Positions 12,716 to 24,807 of a DNA stretch of 64,000 nucleotides are shown one piece after another. Position 1 is the stretch's first letter, and each line of letters begins with the position of its first letter. Under the pieces are notes generated by a model, which was given only the letters and a program-made list of their open reading frames with translations, made no database searches and had not been told where the DNA came from. The translations under genes were made by a program, and so were the position numbers. Source of the stretch: Otis tarda (lineage: Eukaryota > Chordata > Aves > Otidiformes > Otididae); NCBI GenBank assembly GCA_026413225.1, contig CM048553.1:133702190-133766189 (forward strand), given 5' to 3'.

Positions 12716-15700
12716 ATAAAAACCAGGTATCATCTAGCTATTTCATGTATTATTCAAATTTTTCACAGGAGGTTGATCTCAGGTTCCCAAAATATGATCA
12801 ATCACTTTTCTGGATGTGGTGAAGTGCTGCTTCTGAAGTATAAAAGGAAACAATTGTTTTACTAGCATGATCCAAAAGGGACTCATTTGCAATCTGTCCC
12901 TAAATGTCCCTACATGTATGACACATAGAAAACAACATTTTCCAGTATATGAGGACACATGCCATTTCGCCAAGACTAATGGAAAAAAGTGCCTCCAAAG
13001 CCAACTCACAAGCACTTCACTTTCACATCTCAGTCTTCAGCCCACAGCATTTCACTTTTCCCATTAACAATTTAGGAGGGTAAAACAGCCTTGCTGAGCA
13101 TGAATAAAAGCAGCAGTTAGAACGAAACACAAGCAGGGCTGGATCTGCTTCCCACTCCTCTGCTCTGTTCTCAAAGGCATCAGGAGCAAAGTCTAGATAG
13201 ATAGGTGATTTTTCAGTTTTGGAAAGATGCTGAAGACACTAGTATGGCTTCCCAGAGGGAATGGATGTTCAGTGCTCCTGTCCTTGGCTGAACATCAGCA
13301 ACAAGCAGGAAATGTCAGAGGAAGGGAGTGAAGTTCACCTAGGGAGATACAGGGACGCTTAGTAAATCTGAGTTTAAGATGTGGCAAATGAAGGCTTAAG
13401 GCTAGCTTACAGTGATGCCAAAGAAAAGAATAGAGGAAGAAATGAGAGTTAATAGGAAGATAAGAATTAGTGGTTTTGAGAAGTTGATTCCACAGTGACA
13501 AAAGACCATTTTTGGAGCCTCTGAAAGACAAAGGGGTAGTGAAAGGTCTAAGTGAACTGGGGAGGAAGAGATTGCAGTTGAAAAGGAGGTGAGGAGATTC
13601 AGGGATCTGCTAGAAGTGGAGAAGAGATCACTTTTGGATGTTGGCAGGAAACAGAAAAGAAAATAACGCAAGCATGAAGAGCTCTGCCCAAGTAGTCTGA
13701 GTGCTTGAGGGGAAGCCTGCCAAGCGCCGTTTCAAATGTCTAGAGAAGAATGAGGAGTTGGGAGTAATCCAGTCAGGATTCAAAGACTTCTCTACGTAGC
13801 TGCTGGAGAAGCTGTTGTCAAGGGCTGAAAACTGTATATATGTTTAAACATTAACCCAACAGCTGCCCCTGCCTTTTGCTGGTGCTATACGTTTTTGATC
13901 TGGGTTTTGAGCCTGCTTCTCCATTACAGCACATGCAGGCTGGACCTGGGAGACCCTACTAATGCCACTGTTCACTGCAAAGTGGGGAGGCCACATCACA
14001 AAGCAGTTTTCAGTGTCTCAGCAGGTCCCACCAGGTTGTCTGGCCATATCCTGCACTGTGTATCACAGTGTTTCTTTGTGTTGCCTTTTTTGCAACAGCC
14101 AGCAAGAAGGCAAGGGATGCAACCCTTGAATAAGTTTCCTATAGAGAAACTGAAGGAAAAATAAATTTGTTGGGTAGAGGGGTGTGTTCAAAACCTCATT
14201 TGTGCCTTCTATTGAAAGGGTTTGTGTCCAAAGTTATAGGCTGTGATGTAAGCAATAGGGAGTGAGGTAAGCAGTTGCAATTACTTAAACAGATTAACAC
14301 TTCCTACTGAAAGACTGTTGCCCCGTGACTCTCTGATAAGACCTGGGAAACCCAGATGCGTTGAAGTTTAGCCTCAGTGAGATGCTTCCCACTACAGCTA
14401 ATACTAGCCAATTATTCAAGCTACCAGTGTGTTATTTCTGGTGGGCAGTTCTCCATGGCCTCCCTGTTTCCATAATCTTCTTTTCACTAAATTGCATTCT
14501 AAACAATTACTTAAGAAAGTGGCACTTGGTAGAGCAAGATTAAAATACTGATCTTCTCAATGAGCTGAGACTCACAAAAATGAACTTATCTCATAAATAT
14601 AAGTCACTAAGCCTTAGATTTACTTCTGCTGAATAGGATTAAAAAGAATTTATCAACCTGCTAATATTTCATCTAAGGCTTTCCTCCCTGACACACTGCC
14701 CTGGACAAGCACGTAACATAAGGAATTGCAGAAACCTATTGAAGAAATTCAAGGGTACTCTGAGTCTGAAGTTTAAAAATGAATCCTTGACTGAGGAGAG
14801 AGTGAGAGTCATGGACTTCATGTTAAAAACCACCGAATACTGCCCAGTGGTGGATAAGGCTTTGTGATGTGGTGAAAACTTGTTATTCAAGAAGATACTC
14901 TTTAAACAGCTGTTTGATCATCCCTAGGGCATAACAGTCCAAATATCGCTTCCCACACCTTCGCAAGACATGTGCAGTTTGCCCTTGAGAACATACCTGG
15001 AAAAATATGCATCCTTTCCAGTAACTGCTGGAAGTCTTGCATGTACAGGCATGGCTGCCTGATAAACGTCTCACACGTGCCAGCAAAGCTGGTAGATTGT
15101 TGCCACAGCATTTTCTTTCTAGGGAAATTAACTTTTTTTTTTAAATGTGGCAGGTGCCTTGCTAAGAAAAGAAATTCAAGCTATGTGCCAAAGCCCTGAC
15201 AGGAACTGATGACGAAAATAGCCTGTAGCTGGGTGGCTTCACCTTCAGTGAGTGCAACCGTGCTCTGGAAGCCTTGTCACTGATGAGAAGACTGACCATC
15301 TGTGATTTATTTATTTTTTTTTTTTAAAGAGGGAAAAAAGAGAAAAAAAGTACCTTACCATTTATCTTTCCTAGCAAAACAGGATTTATCATGCTGTGAG
15401 CAACAATAGAGCAAGCACTTCTTTCCTTTGCAGAAGGAGATGTGCAATTCTGTTATAACACAGATGCTTTCTGCTATTCAGTTTATTTTTCTCAATATCA
15501 GTTATTCTGTGGTATCATAAACTGGTTTTAGAAAGCATTCAAAACCAGACAAAGCACTATAATAGATCTGACCTTTCTTATAGCTTTCTTTAAAATATTT
15601 TTTTTTCTAAGAAATGTGACTGTTTTCTGATTCCATCGTTTTTGGTGATATTCCCCATAGTATCTGCAGAGAATATCTCTATTCTGCTATCAGTGTTGAC

Positions 15701-17764
15701 AGTTGAGGGGTTTACCTGCATCTCTCAACATTTAGTAGCTTTCTTCAAGTCCCATGGGAGATAGAGGCTTTTATTTAAAATCTGAGTTTCTAGCTTTGAT
15801 GACTACAAAAAGACCCCCCTGAAACTGCGTACTTAAAAAGAAATAACATCTAATTTATTGATTCAATCGATATATCTTTTCAATTAGCTATATGAGCTCA
15901 CATTTGGGGGATTTATTTATTTTTTTAAATGTTGGGGACTGACTACACTGAATTTCTCTCTATATATTTATTTATTTGTAGTGTGCCTAGTCAGAGCTAG
16001 GTGTTGATGGACTGGCTGACTATGTCTTTGCTAATATCAGTTGTACGATGCCACCAACTAAAGAGGAGACCTTGTCTCCTCCGTCTTGTACCATCAGGAG
16101 ACTTAATTTCTGCTGATTCAAAACCACAAAGATGTCTCAGAGAGTGGCAGGGTTTGTAAGGACAGTAACAGTATTTACAGACCAAGTCATCTGTAGGAAA
16201 AAAAACGGACAAGCTTCTGAGGACATCAACTCTTCCCAGGTTGCCTTTGCTTTTCAGTCTTTTATGTATGCAGGACTGCAGGTGCATCAGCCCTGGGAGC
16301 TATGGCTCATTAGGCAAAAGCCACATGTGGTCACCTTCTGCCTAAAATCACCCAACCTCTTAATGGCAGTCCTGAATCTTGCAAATATTCACCAGTCTGT
16401 AACAAGCTCCTGGTGAGCTGGATTGCTCACTTTTTCTTGGAGGGTTCTCTGTTGGGCATTAGAGCAGATCACAACAAGGACTCATGCAAGGAAATTGTCA
16501 GCTCCCAACCCTGGATGGGCTCCCAGCAACGGGCAGCATGGTGGTACTGCCATCCTGAACAGTTCTGGTGCAGAAGCATCAGCCATCTGTATTATCGCTA
16601 CGGTACTCATGACCCTGGCCTTTTCTCCTTTCCTGGCTTGCCCAGGTTACACTCATACATGGTGTCTCGCTCCCTTCACCCATCACTGTGTAGCATTGAA
16701 GCTGCTTCTGTGAAATGTGGTCTCCTGAGGACAGGTTCCAGCTCCAGAGGTAGATCCAGTTGCCTGGTAATGGGAACAAGCAAAGCAGATATGATGCCCT
16801 ACCCAAAGGACCTGTAATCTTATGGACCCATTGTCCAAGAAACTTCAAAGTTAGTAGTGATATAACAATAGTTTTCTAATATCATCATCATGACAGATTC
16901 AAAATCAGTTTCTCACCCTCACACACTGTGTATGTGTAGCATATGCAAATAGCTTGGTGAGCTATTTGAAAAACACTTCCCAGGCTCTTTGAACTTGGCC
17001 TTCTCTTTCTGCATAAAAGTAAAACTAGAGGGTCCAAGCTATTGTTCTCTATTTTTGTTCAGTAAAGGGAGATAAACCATGGCAGAGCACTTAGCAAACA
17101 GAAAAAAGGAAAACCAAAACTAAAGTTCACCTGTCCCTTGCCTCCGCCCTTCTATCATCATCTCCTAAAATGAGATTGTCTTAAAAACAAACTCGATTTG
17201 AATGACATAATTTGGCTTCTTTCCATTTGCCTCTGGGTCTTGAGAGTATTCTGAATTTCTCTGCATTTAGGAGAATGAGAAACACACTCTTCAGACAGAA
17301 GCTGTAAGTATAGTGCAATTTCTTGGCTCCTAACTCTGGGTTTTGGAAAAAAAAAAAAGTCCTCAAAACCGAGAAAGAAAGCACAGAAATTTATGACACA
17401 GTCTGCAACTTGAGATAAGCACACAGTTAGCTGTACTGTAGCCATAAAAAAAAAAAGCACTAGCTCTTTATGAAGCCAAATGATACTGAGTCAGACTGAG
17501 GGCTTAGGCAGGAAAAATGGGATTTGCTTTTTCTTGATAAACAAGATGCATGTTATTGTCAAACTGACATACAGAAACAAGTAGCAAAAGCAAAGGAAAG
17601 GCACTAGAGAAAGGGTCCAGCTCACTGTGGATGAATTATTAAATTGCTGAGCAGGGAAAGGCCTCTAAGAACAGCATGAACAACAGCTGTCACGCCGAGT
17701 GAGGGCTGCCTGGTCCAGGCACAGCACACACATCTAGAAGTGAACTTGGGTGTCACCTCCTTTG

Positions 17765-17928
17765 GAAATGATTGATGTCAGTTATTTTTATGAGTACCTA
17801 AAATTGAAGGGTTTAAACTCAGGGGGCTCCTATAAACCTGGATTTTGAAATGATTGATGTCAGTTATTTTTATGAGTACCTAAAATTGAAGGGTTTAAAC
17901 TCAGGGGGCTCCTATAAACCTGGATCTC
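17765..17928. repeat. 82-bp tandem duplication
   Basis: Two adjacent copies of an 82-base unit starting GAAATGATTGATGTCAG lie at 17765-17846 and 17847-17928. They read as near identical until the last few bases (GGATTTT versus GGATCTC). Such identity implies a recent event, or an assembly duplication. No coding content. Confidence 0.95.
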
Positions 17929-19764
17929 TGCCTTCATCTTACACATTAGTACTACTGAGCATCCATCAGACTCAGCATCACCCACTTGTAATTAGCCAGT
18001 GTGTAGCCAGGAGCAACAGATTTTAACAGCATTTTTAGGGGAATCTTTTCCTAAAAATAGTAGAGGCCCAAAGATCTTACCCAATAATCTTTCTCTCTAC
18101 TTTTTGGCTCAAAAAATATTGTTCATACACAGCAAAACATCATTGGGAAGGAGAGCTGAGACAGCCGTCTTCCACAATGCCCTCCAGCTTTTCAACTAGG
18201 TCATTAATCTTAAAAGAAGGAGGTCTTGGCATGCCAAATTAGGGGTAGAAAGTAATTTAGCCTGAGTTTCCCATTTCAGACTATTCCAGTTATGGAGATC
18301 CTGGCTTTCTCATTAGCTAATGATCTGACTCTAGGAAAATAACTGATCTTTGACTGGATGGATGAGCCTTTCTCTGACCTGGGTAAAAATCAGCTAAATC
18401 TGAGCTGCATGGGGCTTCTTCTACTCCTTGTCAACTTTGAGTTTCTCCCAACCATGCTTAATTACTCTCCTCTTCGTGTGCTGGCTTTTGTGGGTGCCAC
18501 TCTATGGGCCTGCTGTTCCCCCTTGCTCTTTGCTTCTACCACCCTCAGTGCCCTTGCAAAGGAAGGAGACCTGGGCAAGCAGATGGAGAAAAGACACAAG
18601 ATGCTCTGGGCAGCTGGAGTCAGGGTCGCTGGACGCTGCTGGGGCATGCGTTGGTCACCCTCTCAAGGTGTGCACCCATATTTCCATGTGTGTTGGCTCC
18701 TACTTTGCAACTTGGGTCCTATTTCTCCATTTGCTTACTGAGCGCCCTTGAGCCTGCTCAGCCCAACAACTCTGGCATCCAGCTGTCCCAGAATAATTGT
18801 AAAATTCCAGTATCCAAAATTTTTCAATGCAGCATGACTGTGGTCTTTTTTTTTTTTTAACAGAAACATCTTTTTATTCCTTTCCTGTATTGCATAACAG
18901 GTAGAGGGTTTTGCATTATGAAATGCCTGGGCAGGGCCGCTTGCATTTTGCTGCAAACGTGGCTGAGTGTGGAGGTAGAATGTCCAAAAAGCTGAGATCA
19001 GAAATCAGCAGGTCTTGTTTTAACAAGCCGGTTTGCTGAGTGTGCAAGCGGCAGAAAGAAGGAAAACTTCAGTGCTCAAGTGGTGTAACTGCTCCTAGCC
19101 CTTCCTTGTTGGCTCACATCCTGACAGCTCAGGATGATTTAACCTACGAGACTGAAACCTGCAGAAACAAATGAGACACCTTTGACTCTCTTCATGAATG
19201 TCTAACAACAATTTTTCCCACCTTTTGCTGGACAAAACCCAAATCACTGCATCTGGTGCAGCGTACCTCTTAAAGATCGGGATTTTGTCTATGCGGCCTC
19301 AATTCTACCATTTAGTTAGAGGTTTAACTAACTCCATAATTAATATCTAAGGTCCTGATGGTGCTGCCTTGAGAACTGTTGGACTCATTTGACTGCTGTA
19401 GTAGTGATGTATACTAATGATTAGAGGACCACTCCGTTCCCTCCTGGTGCCATTGCAGATAATGAGAAGCCTACCTGTTACTATAAATATTTATACATCT
19501 TCCACCTCTGCAGCAAGCCCAAGAGTAATGAAAGTAGAATCTATTTCCATCTTCTAAGTGTCTTTACGCTTATCAATTAAGCAAAAGTTTTGGTTTCTGC
19601 TTCCATGTTTGTTTGCTTTTATATTCAGACACCACCCTAGGGACCTTCCAGTCTCCTGAGGCAGAGCAGCAAAGGAGAGCAACATTCTAAAGTTATTAAT
19701 TAGTTGGATTTTCTTCCAGTTGCTAACATCTCCTGTCGTATCTGCATCTGGTTTGTATCTTATC

Positions 19765-20225
19765 ATAGAAGTACAGACAAGATGGCTGGAAAGGACCTTG
19801 AGAGGTCGTTGTCCCTAGGGCAATGATCACTAACACCTCATTTCTGATGGGTATCTGCATAACCTGTTCTTGACAACTTGCAGCTAGGTATTTCCCAGTC
19901 TCTGTGAGATTTTTTTTTCTAATGAGAATTAAACTTTCTTGCTGCAGTTTATGTTTATTATTTCTTGTTCTATCTCCAGTGAATGTTTATTCCTTTACTT
20001 TTTTTTTTTCAGCAGCTGCCTGAATGTTTTAGATAATACTAAGTATGCCCTCAGTTTTCTCATGTCTATTTAACAATATCCCTTCTTCATAGCCCAAATC
20101 TTCCAGGTGCCTGATCCTTCCTGTTGTCTTTTTCTGAACTCCCACTGACAAACATCTTAAGAGGGGCTTCTCTAACTCGTTGCTTCTTCATTGCTGTTAA
20201 TGCTTGCCACACTATTCAGTAACGA
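19765..20225 (-). mobile_element. Old CR1-like LINE remnant
   Basis: The plus strand shows CATAGAAGTACAGACAAGATGG followed by a GGAAAGGACCTTGAGAGGTC block, a diverged form of the CR1 3' end in minus orientation. Later blocks (TGAGAATTAAACTTTCTTGC; a segment near 20090-20130) fit the diverged 3' part of older CR1 subfamilies. The far boundary is uncertain. Confidence 0.5.
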
Positions 20226-20545
20226 CCAGCAAAAGAAGCTTCAGAATGTCTCTGTGGCTGATTCTTCTGCAGAAAACAGTTTAAAAATAGTTTTATTCTG
20301 AGATGTATAAAACCAGCTTATGAGGATAGTCACAGTCTTTGGGCTTGTTTTCTTAGTCATCCTTCTGGCAGAAATACAACAATATTTGTGCGTAAGCAGC
20401 TCCAGAAGTCTTCCATGTACAGACCTGTAAGTAGGAAGAAAGGCAAGCAATGACCCATTTATGTGTAGAAGGAGAAACGGGTTCTTTTTTTGTGAGGAAA
20501 TTGAGCAGAATTTGGAGAGATGGGTTTCCAAATGAGGCATTAACC

Positions 20546-20938
20546 ATAGAATCACAGAATGGTTAGAGTTGGAAGGGACCTTCAAAGGTCATCTAGTCCA
20601 ACGCCCCCTGCAAGGAGCAGGGACATCCCTAGATCCCTGACTAGATCAGGTTGCTCAGAGTCTCATCCAACTTGGCCTTTAATGTTTCCAGGGATGGGGC
20701 TTCCACCACCTCTCTGGGCAACCTGTTCCAGTGTTCTACAACTCGCATTGTAAAAAAAATTTTTCCTAATATCCAATCTAAATCTACCTCCCTCTATTTT
20801 AAAACCATTACCCCTCATCCTATCACAACAGGCCCTACTGAACAGCCTCTTCCCATCTTTCTTGCAGGCCCCCTTGAGGTACTGGAAGACCGCTATAAGG
20901 TCTCCCCGGAGCCTCCTCTTCTCCAGGCTGAACAGAGG
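20546..20938 (-). mobile_element. CR1 LINE 3' fragment
   Basis: The plus strand starts ATAGAATCACAGAATGG, continues with GGGACCTTCAAAGGTCATC, and ends CTCCAGGCTGAACAG, the reverse complement of the SLEKRR-coding region of the CR1 ORF. It is 5'-truncated and low in divergence, of the same subfamily as the copies at 3417 and 24808. Confidence 0.92.
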
Positions 20939-21555
20939 AATTTGGTTCTAACCAGAGAGCTTTGGGGGTTTGCTACACACAGGCACGTAAGGCACTGCCT
21001 TGAAGATGTATGAACAGGGTGCTGGATGCTCAGTCTAACCTCAGCTGGTTAGAAATGCTCAGACACTACCTGGAACATTTTCTCCGTGACCAGAGTATTT
21101 CCTTTTGTCACCAGAAAGCAAAGCAGAGCCTTCTGCTGGCTCTGTATCTGTGCTCCTGACACATGCAATGTACCTGGTGATGGCTGAGGCAGCTTGAGCC
21201 CTTCACTAAATCAATCACCTTGGAGAAATGCTGACAGCATCCCCGGGATCTGTATCACCCTGTCTCTTCCCTGTAGGCATCTGCTTATCGCCTGCACCCC
21301 TCTGCCTATGCTGACAGCTTTTACTGCTGAGAACTCAGCAGGAATGTTCATCTTTTCCAGTGCATCTTATCTGCTGCCTGGACACGGGCTAACAACCTTG
21401 TCCCGTGGAGGTTTTAGTTGCTGTTTTCACTAAATAAACTTTTATGAAGTGTGAAGCTGGGAGTGATATAATAGGTTTGGATCTAGCGCTGTTATCAAGA
21501 TGGAGAGGCTGTTATGCACACATGGTGTGAAGCAATCTTTACAGTCAGAGGTGTC
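20939..21555. other. Intergenic, no gene recognised
   Basis: I see no gene, RNA gene or named repeat in these ~600 bases. Confidence 0.4.
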
Positions 21556-21790
21556 TGAATCATAGAAAATTATGGCTGGAAACTGCTTCCACAGATCAGC
21601 CATTCTACCTCCCACTCAAACACTGCATAAACTCTACCTACAACTTCCCTGGCAGATATTTGTCTTATGTCTTGTTAAAAGTCTCCCATGATTAACATTT
21701 TCACAGATTTCCGCAGGCAATTTATTCCATGGCTTGACTATACTCACTTCTTTTTCTAAGGTATAATTTAGACAGAACTAATGTGTAACT
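21556..21790 (-). mobile_element. Old CR1-like LINE remnant
   Basis: GAATCATAGAAAATTATGGC opens a stretch with the layout of a diverged minus-strand CR1 3' end: a tail-like start, then a segment around TTTCACAGATTTCCGCAGGC and TTATTCCATGGCTTGACTAT. The divergence is high and the boundaries are approximate. Confidence 0.45.
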
Positions 21791-24729
21791 TATCTTCAGA
21801 CAAGAAAGCAGTATGATCAGAGAAAAGTAATATTTTTATCTATCTCTAGGATAACTGCAATAAGAGAGTAATACACTTAAATATCTTGAAAGGGTTAACC
21901 CAGAGAGACCTGTGTAAATACATACGTGGATATGAGCATGGCAGCAGCAAAGTTGTCAGGGAGCTATGTAAATTAGGTGGCTGGAAGTGCTGAGGTCTGA
22001 TATTTTTGTGTTTCTACCTCTCTGGGGCATAGGTATCTTAGTGCTATGAAGTGATGCTTCCCTCCATGCAGGTTTCACAGCTCTGAGCCTTCACCTGGAG
22101 CCTCTCCTTTGGCGGCAGAGGCAGAGCTCACTCCCTTTCTTCAACATAGATTGGCAGGAGGAACAAATTCTCTTTATAAAACACTCAGTTGTGCAGCACT
22201 CATGCAATATGAGGAAAATTGAGTTCAATGTCCTCTTTTGTCTAATGAGCCCAGGCTCATAACTTGCACTAAGGTGCCTTGCTCACAGATTGCTTGCAGT
22301 TGTCCCCTCTTGCAATGCCCTGCTTGACATGAAAAGAGTCTAATTGCACTGGAAAGCAAGACTGTGATTTTTAGCCTTGCAATTAGATGCTCACGTTGAA
22401 GCTTGGAACAGTGGGTTTGGGCCTAGCCACAAAGATTGCATCAATATTTTATGTAATATTTGTTTCGTGCAAAATGCATACACAAACTTTGGCTGAAAGA
22501 GCAGGCATCACCCTCCACCCCCAGCCGCTTTTCTCAGGAATTGTGCTCATTTTCCATGACTCACAGAACATTTCACTTTTCCACACAGTGGAACAAGTTC
22601 AGCAGGTGAAGCAGAGCCTACCCTGCCCTCGGTTACACACCCTTCGGGAAGTGAGCAACGGTGGTTTGAATCCTTTCCCACAAAGAGAAGAACCAAACTC
22701 TGTAGCCCACTTCTTGGTGCTCGCTGCAGAGCATTCAATATTTTCCATCCAGCTGCATTTCAAAGGAAAGTAGCAGCTTCCATAGACTTCATGTGGACAC
22801 AAATTTGGGAATTCAGAGTGACCTCATCTGTCCACACGACAGGCAGGGGAGTGCCTGGGGGGTTTTAGGCAAGTGGGGACAGCGGCTGAGCTCTGCACTG
22901 CTGTCCCAATGGGCCCAGAAATGGAGCTGCTGCAAGGGAGAGGAGGTAACGCCGGAAACCCCCCTCCCTTCGTGGTGAAGTACTAATGAACAAAGATTTT
23001 GAAGATCCCAACTGGAAAGAGCATTATTTAGATTTAAGTGGCTTTCCCAAGAACATGCAAGAAATCTACAGATCTGAAAACTTCCCATGTCCCGGCGCCA
23101 TGAGCTAGCTCCCCAATTAAACTTAGTCCTATTATACCAGTAATGTGTTAAGGGATGTTGTCTGCTTTTAAAATTGTTATCCTGCATCTTAGAGAACAGG
23201 GCACCAATTAATTAACATAACCTTCTTGCCTCTATTCGTCAAAGAATTTTTATCTAGTTATAGTAGTTTACTACAAACTTTTCCCCAGGGAGTTTCAGTA
23301 TTGCTAGGTCTGCTGAATAAGTTAGGGATGCACATTTCTAATTCAGTCATTCAGGAGTATTTTAGTGCCTAATTCCCACAAAGTCTCTTATCTCTTTTGT
23401 TTTAACTTCAGATGTGGTTAAGTTAGTCTGGAAAATTAATTAACAACCAGTAGAGAGAATCTGAGATTGAAAGCAGCTTGCATGAATGTGGCCAAAAGAA
23501 AGAGGATTCACAATTAAAAGGTGAAGATAATGGGAGACTAGCAAAATAAAACAATAGACTTCAAGAAGGTAAATTTAACAAAATTCAGGTAGTGCATCAC
23601 TGAAATTTCATGAGAAGACAATGAGAGGGAAGGGTAAGCTAAGGAGAATGGCTGTCACTCAGAAAGGAACAATATGAAGGACAGATACAGATAAATTCAG
23701 ACAGGACACAGAGGCAGGTTGCCTGTTTGTCATTTCATCACTGTCATCAAATGCAAGAAGAAAAAAAATGGAAAGGAGGTCATATTAATAGTTACAGGAA
23801 AATAAGTATGAGTACAAGCAATTAGGGAGAGGATCCAAAAGACCAAGGCATAAAAAAAAGATGCAACTTGTAAAAAGACAGCAAATAATAAGAAATTTGC
23901 CTATAAACAGCCTTGGGAAGGGCAGAATCAGGCAAGAGGAAGGCCTCTGCTTCACTTGCTAAACAACTTGATGTGGGGAAGGCCAAAACATTCAATTCTT
24001 TCCTTTGTTCAGCTTTCCATAAAAAGTTCAATGATAAGCAAATCTATAATAATGAATATCAGCTGAAAAAATGTAAGATTTCAACCTGGAACAGGGGAAG
24101 GATGGGGCAGGGTAAAATTCTTATATGTTTGATGTTTCAGCATGACTGATATAGTGCCCATTAAGATATTTAAAGACAAACTGAAGCAATCTCAGTGGAG
24201 AACATAAGGGAGAGGAAAAAGAGTTCAGGAAAAACACTTGCCCTTAGGAGAGACAGACAGAACTGGAGAAGAAATAGGGAATAACAGGCCTTACTGACAA
24301 CAATTGAAAACCTAATTTTAAGTATTTGGATAATGAAACAAATTCTGGTGCTTGCCCACACAGATGTCAAGAGCAAATTACATCAATTCAACTGCATTTT
24401 CTTCTTCAAAAGGGTAAGAAGTACCATCTGTCCTGACTTTAATAGGGGCTTTTGATTCTCTCTTTCAATGCTTTTACAAGGGTGTTAAGGAGGCACAGGT
24501 AGGATGAAATCAATAGAAAAGTACAGTGAAAACTGTATTTCTCCATGATTTGTTGTCAAAATGGAAGGACTGGATTTTCTGTACTTAGGTTCCACTCTGT
24601 TAAGTTTTCTTCTTGATATAATTTTTGTTTTACATGCTCGCACAGGATGGAACAAGAAGTAATGAGCTTAAGTTTTAGCAAGATTCATTTTAGATGCTAG
24701 TAAAAACATTTCTAACCATAAGTGGCACA
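21791..24729. other. Intergenic, no gene recognised
   Basis: Nothing is recognised beyond purine-rich stretches (about 23460-24260). The open frames are short and without family signatures. Confidence 0.4.
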
Positions 24730-24807
24730 AGAAGAAGGAAATAACTGTAGAGTGTCTGTCACTGGAGGTCTGTAAAAACAGCTTAAACAAACATCTGTCA
24801 GGGATGG
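24730..24807 (+). mobile_element. Older CR1 3' fragment, split by a younger CR1
   Basis: The stretch around CTGGAGGTCTGTAAAAACAG and CATCTGTCAGGGATGG resembles the end of the ORF of another CR1 subfamily (a [15 protein letters not shown] reading). It breaks off where the younger CR1 begins. The bases after the younger element's tail (26511 on, with GTTGACCCTGACTC) could be its continuation. Confidence 0.4.

Larger units (their letters stand above)
7611..19764. other. Intergenic, no gene recognised
   Basis: Twelve kilobases of ordinary AT-rich sequence. A 30-base tandem duplication (9016-9072), a TA/TG microsatellite (12637-12715) and an 82-base tandem duplication (17765-17928) are listed separately. 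The longest open frame (9826-10257, plus, 143 codons) has no recognisable motif, signal peptide or exon-like splice context, and I treat it as chance. No FABP-type exon was seen. Confidence 0.45.
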
